In this document: in pieces, positions 30,467 to 34,135 of the stretch
How the letters are laid out: each line of letters starts with the position of its first letter
Numbering within the stretch: position 1 is the stretch's first letter
Source of the DNA: Lachnospiraceae bacterium
GTDB taxonomy: Bacteria; Bacillota; Clostridia; Lachnospirales; Lachnospiraceae
DNA: 34,135 bases
Direction of reading: 5' to 3'
Assembly: GCA_029227035.1 (NCBI GenBank)
Contig: JAQXZD010000067.1
Coordinates: 1-34,135 of the forward strand
The notes under the pieces: model-generated
Databases searched by the model: none
What the model was told of the DNA's origin: nothing
The model's input: only the letters and a program-made list of their open reading frames with translations
Made by a program: the position numbers and the translations under genes

Positions 30467-32191
30467 ATGAAGCTTAAGAATTTAGTGGGACAGAGATTTA
30501 AGGAGAGACCGGCGGATTGTGTGATTGACAGTCATGCGCTCATGGTGCGCGGCGGTTACATGAAGTATGTGGGAAACGGAATTTATTCGGAGTATCCGAT
30601 TCTTCGCAGAATTACTTCCAAGATTGAGAATATTATCCGGGAAGAAATGAATGCCATTGACGGGCAGGAAGTTCTGTTTCCGGTTGTGATGCCGGCAGAC
30701 ATCTGGCAGGAATCCGGACGTTATGAAAGTATTGGAAGCGAGCTGGTGCGTTTTGAGGATCGTAACCATTCAAAGATGGTACTGGGAATGACGCATGAGG
30801 AGGCAGCGGTTCAGCTTGTGCGGGAATATGCACAGTCTTACCAGCAGTATCCGTTTATGATTTACCAGTTCCAGAGAAAGTTCCGTGACGAGGCAAGACC
30901 GAGAGCAGGAATGATTCGTGTAAGAGAGTTTACCATGAAGGATGCCTATTCATTCCACACCTCACAGGAAGATTTGGAGCAGTATTATCAGAAGTGTTAT
31001 GATGCCTACAACCGCATTTTTAAGCGGGTGGGAATCCCGGAGGTGGTAACGGTTGCTTCGGATTCGGGTATGATGGGAGGAAGCATTTCCCATGAATATA
31101 TGCTGCTTACAGAGGTGGGAGAGGATTCCATCGTACTGTGTAAAAACTGTGATTACCGTGCTAACATGGAGGCGGCAGAGAATATCGTAAACAATGAGCC
31201 GGACGGTGAAAAGCAGGAGCTTTCGTGCATTGAAACACCAAACTGTAAGACCATCGAAGAAGTATGCACTTTCCTGCACAGTGATGTGAAAAAGTCCTGC
31301 AAGGCTGTGGTATATCAGAAAAATGCGGATGATACCTATGTGGTTGCCTTTGTCAGAGGAGATTATGAAGTCAATGAGACAAAACTGACCAATCTGGTGG
31401 GAGAGGCACTGCATCCGGCAGAAATTATGGAAGATTCGCCGTTGGTTGCCGGATATATCGGACCGTATGCAATTTCCGATCAGGTGACTTTCTACTGCGA
31501 CAGCTCTTTAAAGGGCGTGGATAATCTGGTTGCCGGAGCAAACAAGGAAGGCTATCACTATACCGGACTGAATCTGGAAAGAGATCTGGGCGAGGTTACT
31601 TATGTGGATATCGCAAAGGCGAAGGAGGGAGGAATCTGTCCTTGCTGCGGAAAGCCAAAGCTCACCATCAAGAGAGGAATCGAGGTCGGAAACATTTTCC
31701 AGCTTGGAACCAAGTATACCGAGAGCATGAACATGCAGTATGTGGATAAGGAAGGCGAATCCCACTATCCGATTATGGGTTGCTACGGTATTGGCGTCGG
31801 ACGTCTGGCAGCATCCATCTGCGAGGAAAAGCATGATGAGTACGGCCCGATCTGGCCGATTTCCATTGCACCGTATGAAGTGCATCTGTGCTGTATCCGC
31901 CCGGATGATGAGGAGACTAGAAATGTTGCGGATCAGTTCTATGAGGAGCTGACCAAAAGTGGAGTCGAAGTCATCTATGATGACAGAGAGGGCGTTCGTG
32001 CAGGTCAGATGTTTGCGGATGCGGATCTGTTGGGAGTACCGATTCGCGTGGTGGTAAGCCCGCGTAACTTAAAGGAAAATATGATTGAGATATCCACAAG
32101 AGATAAAGCCGTTAAGGAAATGGTGGCAAAAGAGGAAAGTCTTGCGTATATCTTAGCACTCAGAGAAAAATTGTATTCCGATATGCAGTAG
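30467..32191 (+). CDS. proS: Prolyl-tRNA synthetase
   Basis: A 574-residue class II synthetase of the bacterial ProRS type. Motif 2 is in QRKFRDEARPRAGMIRVREF. An inserted editing (INS) domain, which clears Ala-tRNA-Pro, occupies about residues 225-380, and motif 3 is in MGCYGIGVGRLAASICEE. The C-terminal anticodon-binding domain follows (EVHLCCIRPDDEETRN onward). AGGAGG precedes ATG 30467. The T-box immediately upstream names proline as the cognate amino acid. glyA follows with its own promoter. Confidence 0.97.
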   Translation: MKLKNLVGQRFKERPADCVIDSHALMVRGGYMKYVGNGIYSEYPILRRITSKIENIIREEMNAIDGQEVLFPVVMPADIWQESGRYESIGSELVRFEDRNHSKMVLGMTHEEAAVQLVREYAQSYQQYPFMIYQFQRKFRDEARPRAGMIRVREFTMKDAYSFHTSQEDLEQYYQKCYDAYNRIFKRVGIPEVVTVASDSGMMGGSISHEYMLLTEVGEDSIVLCKNCDYRANMEAAENIVNNEPDGEKQELSCIETPNCKTIEEVCTFLHSDVKKSCKAVVYQKNADDTYVVAFVRGDYEVNETKLTNLVGEALHPAEIMEDSPLVAGYIGPYAISDQVTFYCDSSLKGVDNLVAGANKEGYHYTGLNLERDLGEVTYVDIAKAKEGGICPCCGKPKLTIKRGIEVGNIFQLGTKYTESMNMQYVDKEGESHYPIMGCYGIGVGRLAASICEEKHDEYGPIWPISIAPYEVHLCCIRPDDEETRNVADQFYEELTKSGVEVIYDDREGVRAGQMFADADLLGVPIRVVVSPRNLKENMIEISTRDKAVKEMVAKEESLAYILALREKLYSDMQ

Positions 32192-32203
32192 AGCGGGAAA
32201 ACA

Positions 32204-32232
32204 TTGCAAACCCGTGGGGAATCGGGTATAAT
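32204..32232 (+). promoter_or_regulatory. Sigma-A promoter for glyA
   Basis: TTGCAA (32204-32209), a 17-nt spacer and a perfect TATAAT (32227-32232), 50 nt before the glyA ATG. Confidence 0.8.
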
Positions 32233-32282
32233 CGTTGGTAACAGGCAGAAGATGCCAAGATTGAGAATATAAGGAGAATCAT

Positions 32283-33521
32283 ATGTACACACTTGAAGAC
32301 ATTCAGGCAGTAGATCCTGAGATTGCTTCCGCGATTACAGCGGAATTTGACAGACAAAACAGCCACATTGAACTGATTGCTTCTGAGAACTGGGTAAGCC
32401 CGGCGGTAATGTCAGCCATGGGCAGCGTTCTCACCAACAAGTACGCCGAAGGATATCCGGGAAAGCGTTATTACGGCGGATGTGAATGTGTGGATGTTGT
32501 GGAAGACCTTGCGAGAGAACGTGCGAAGAAGCTGTTTGGCTGCGAATATGTAAATGTTCAGCCACATTCCGGAGCACAGGCAAACATGGCGGTACAGTTT
32601 GCAATCCTGAAGCCGGGGGACACCATCATGGGTATGAACCTGGATCACGGCGGACATCTGACACACGGTTCACCGGTTAACTTTTCCGGTTCTTACTTTC
32701 ATGTTGTCCCTTACGGCGTAAATGATGAGGGATTTATTGACTATGATAAGGTATTGGAGATCGCAAAGGAATGCAAGCCGAAGATGATTATTGCCGGTGC
32801 TTCTGCTTATGCGAGAACCATTGATTTTAAGAAGTTCCGTGAGATTGCAGACGAAGTCGGAGCAGTTCTTATGGTGGATATGGCACATATCGCAGGATTG
32901 GTTGCCGCAGCACTTCATCCAAGTCCGATTCCGTATGCACATGTGGTTACTACCACAACCCATAAGACACTTCGCGGACCGAGAGGCGGAATGATTCTGT
33001 GCAGCAATGAAGTGAACGAAAAGTATAACTTCAATAAGGCAATCTTCCCGGGAATTCAGGGAGGACCTCTGATGCATGTGATTGCAGCCAAGGCTGTGTG
33101 CTTTGAAGAGGCGCTGAAGCCGGAATTCAAAGAGTACCAGACACAGGTTGTAAAGAATGCACAGGCACTCTGCAAGGGACTGCAGGCCCGTGATATCAAG
33201 ATTGTGTCCGACGGAACGGACAATCATCTGATGCTGGTGGACCTGACACCTTATGAGCTGACCGGAAAAGTGGTAGAGAAGCTGCTTGACAGTGCACATA
33301 TCACTGCCAATAAGAATACAATTCCAAACGATCCGCAGAAGCCGTTCGTTACAAGCGGAATTCGTCTGGGTACTCCGGCAGCAACCTCCAGAGGATTGAA
33401 GGAGGATGATTTTGATCAGGTGGCAGAGGCAATCGCAATGATTATCAAGAAGGGCGAGCCGGCAGTAGAAGATGCCAAGGCAATTATCCGGACATTGACG
33501 GACAAGTATCCGTTACGTTAA
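32283..33521 (+). CDS. glyA: Serine hydroxymethyltransferase
   Basis: A 412-residue PLP enzyme interconverting serine and glycine with transfer of a one-carbon unit to tetrahydrofolate. The PLP Schiff-base lysine is Lys228 in [16 protein letters not shown]. Substrate-site features [30 protein letters not shown] and [10 protein letters not shown] are intact. Length is typical. AAGGAGAA precedes the ATG. serS follows only 28 nt later without a terminator, linking serine use in one-carbon metabolism with serine charging. Confidence 0.97.
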   Translation: MYTLEDIQAVDPEIASAITAEFDRQNSHIELIASENWVSPAVMSAMGSVLTNKYAEGYPGKRYYGGCECVDVVEDLARERAKKLFGCEYVNVQPHSGAQANMAVQFAILKPGDTIMGMNLDHGGHLTHGSPVNFSGSYFHVVPYGVNDEGFIDYDKVLEIAKECKPKMIIAGASAYARTIDFKKFREIADEVGAVLMVDMAHIAGLVAAALHPSPIPYAHVVTTTTHKTLRGPRGGMILCSNEVNEKYNFNKAIFPGIQGGPLMHVIAAKAVCFEEALKPEFKEYQTQVVKNAQALCKGLQARDIKIVSDGTDNHLMLVDLTPYELTGKVVEKLLDSAHITANKNTIPNDPQKPFVTSGIRLGTPAATSRGLKEDDFDQVAEAIAMIIKKGEPAVEDAKAIIRTLTDKYPLR

Positions 33522-33549
33522 AAGTGTTCGGAGGAATCGAGGGTGTGAC

Positions 33550-34135
33550 ATGATAGATTTAAAGTTTTTACGGGAGAACCCGGATATTGTAAAAGAGAAC
33601 ATTAAGAAAAAATTTCAGGACAAAAAGCTTCCGCTGGTGGATGAAGTTATCGAGCTGGACGCAAAAGCCCGTGCAGCCCAGGCAGAGGCGGATGAGCTTC
33701 GGGCAAGCAGAAACAAGCTTTCCAAGCAGATCGGTGCCCTGATGGGACAGGGCAAGAAGGATGAAGCAGAGGCAGTAAAGGCAGAGGTTGCCGCCAATGC
33801 TTCGCGTCTTGCAGAGCTTGAAGCCCAGGAGAAGGAACTCTCCGAGAAGGTTACAAGCATTATGATGACCATTCCGAACATCATAGATCCGTCCGTTCCG
33901 ATCGGACCGGATGACAGTTGTAACGTTGAGATTGAGAAATTCGGAGAGCCGGTGGTTCCGGACTTTGAGATTCCGTATCATACAGACATTATGGAGCGGT
34001 TTGACGGAATTGATCTGGATGCGGCAGGACGCGTGGCAGGTAACGGTTTCTATTATCTGATGGGAGATATTGCAAGAATTCATTCGGCAGTTATTTCTTA
34101 TGCAAGAGATTTCATGATCAACCGGGGCTTTACGT
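33550..34135 (+). CDS. serS: Seryl-tRNA synthetase, 5' part (cut by window end)
   Basis: The first 195 codons of a seryl-tRNA synthetase, running off the right edge of the window. The start MIDLKFLRENPDIVKENIKK is the family N-terminus. It is followed by the long antiparallel coiled coil (~30-100) that grips the tRNA-Ser variable arm (ADELRASRNKLSKQIG). The PNIIDPSVPIGPDD stretch then leads into the catalytic core (LDAAGRVAGNGFYYLMGDIA). The catalytic motifs 2 and 3 lie outside the window. GAGGGTG sits close to the ATG, and a better GGAGG (33530-33534) lies 15 nt away. Confidence 0.95.
   Translation, partial: MIDLKFLRENPDIVKENIKKKFQDKKLPLVDEVIELDAKARAAQAEADELRASRNKLSKQIGALMGQGKKDEAEAVKAEVAANASRLAELEAQEKELSEKVTSIMMTIPNIIDPSVPIGPDDSCNVEIEKFGEPVVPDFEIPYHTDIMERFDGIDLDAAGRVAGNGFYYLMGDIARIHSAVISYARDFMINRGFT

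Noticed and set aside
1-34135. CRISPR arrays, tRNA or rRNA genes, IS elements or prophage genes
   Set aside because: No regularly spaced repeats, no cloverleaf or rRNA sequence and no transposase, integrase or phage structural protein were recognised.

Overview
The window is a stretch of chromosome from an anaerobic, spore-forming low-to-mid GC Firmicute, most probably a Lachnospiraceae (Clostridium cluster XIVa) species. The evidence is the spore gene set (alpha/beta SASP, a GerA-type receptor operon, SpoIIR), strong AGGAGG ribosome sites, a proline T-box leader, the clostridial SCIFF/ranthipeptide locus next to a fused SecDF, and the MEP-pathway gene ispE. Genus and species cannot be named from sequence reading alone. 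Nearly all of it is core chromosome; I see no phage, plasmid, IS transposase, CRISPR array, rRNA or tRNA gene.

Layout. 1-4.0 kb: a small unrecognised minus-strand gene, a siroheme nitrite/sulfite reductase, an unrecognised helical protein, a DUF1653 protein, and a convergent CYTH phosphatase-like gene. 4.0-6.5 kb: a DJ-1/PfpI protein transcribed divergently from the CYTH gene through interleaved promoters, a minus-strand spore SASP, and a GH1 beta-glucosidase behind a 13-bp dyad. 6.5-12.4 kb: the protein quality-control cluster tig-clpP-clpX-lon, with an odd repeat-flanked palindromic insert between clpX and lon. 12.4-15.7 kb: engB followed at once by a znuABC-like metal ABC transporter. 15.7-17.4 kb: ispE and a GntR/FCD regulator. 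17.4-22.1 kb: a GerA-type germination operon whose C subunit is short, a 290-bp imperfect palindrome, spoIIR and a DUF1934 gene. 22.1-25.9 kb: a minus-strand membrane protein, an exported trigger-factor-like lipoprotein, asnS and a TIGR04086-type membrane protein. 25.9-30.1 kb: the SCIFF precursor peptide, its radical SAM/SPASM maturase, secDF and a DUF1294 protein. 30.1-34.1 kb: T-box, proS, glyA and the 5' part of serS.

How they work together. Trigger factor, ClpP, ClpX and Lon fold and degrade cytosolic proteins, while the lipoprotein at 22.8 kb looks like a trigger-factor derivative acting outside the membrane near SecDF. SCIFF and its maturase form a ribosomally made, thioether-crosslinked peptide system of uncertain biological role; this is the most distinctive system here, but the family is already known. 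The least explained structures are the long palindrome downstream of the short gerC, the clpX-lon insert, and the paired TGAATNATTCA palindromes flanking the DJ-1/CYTH divergent promoters.
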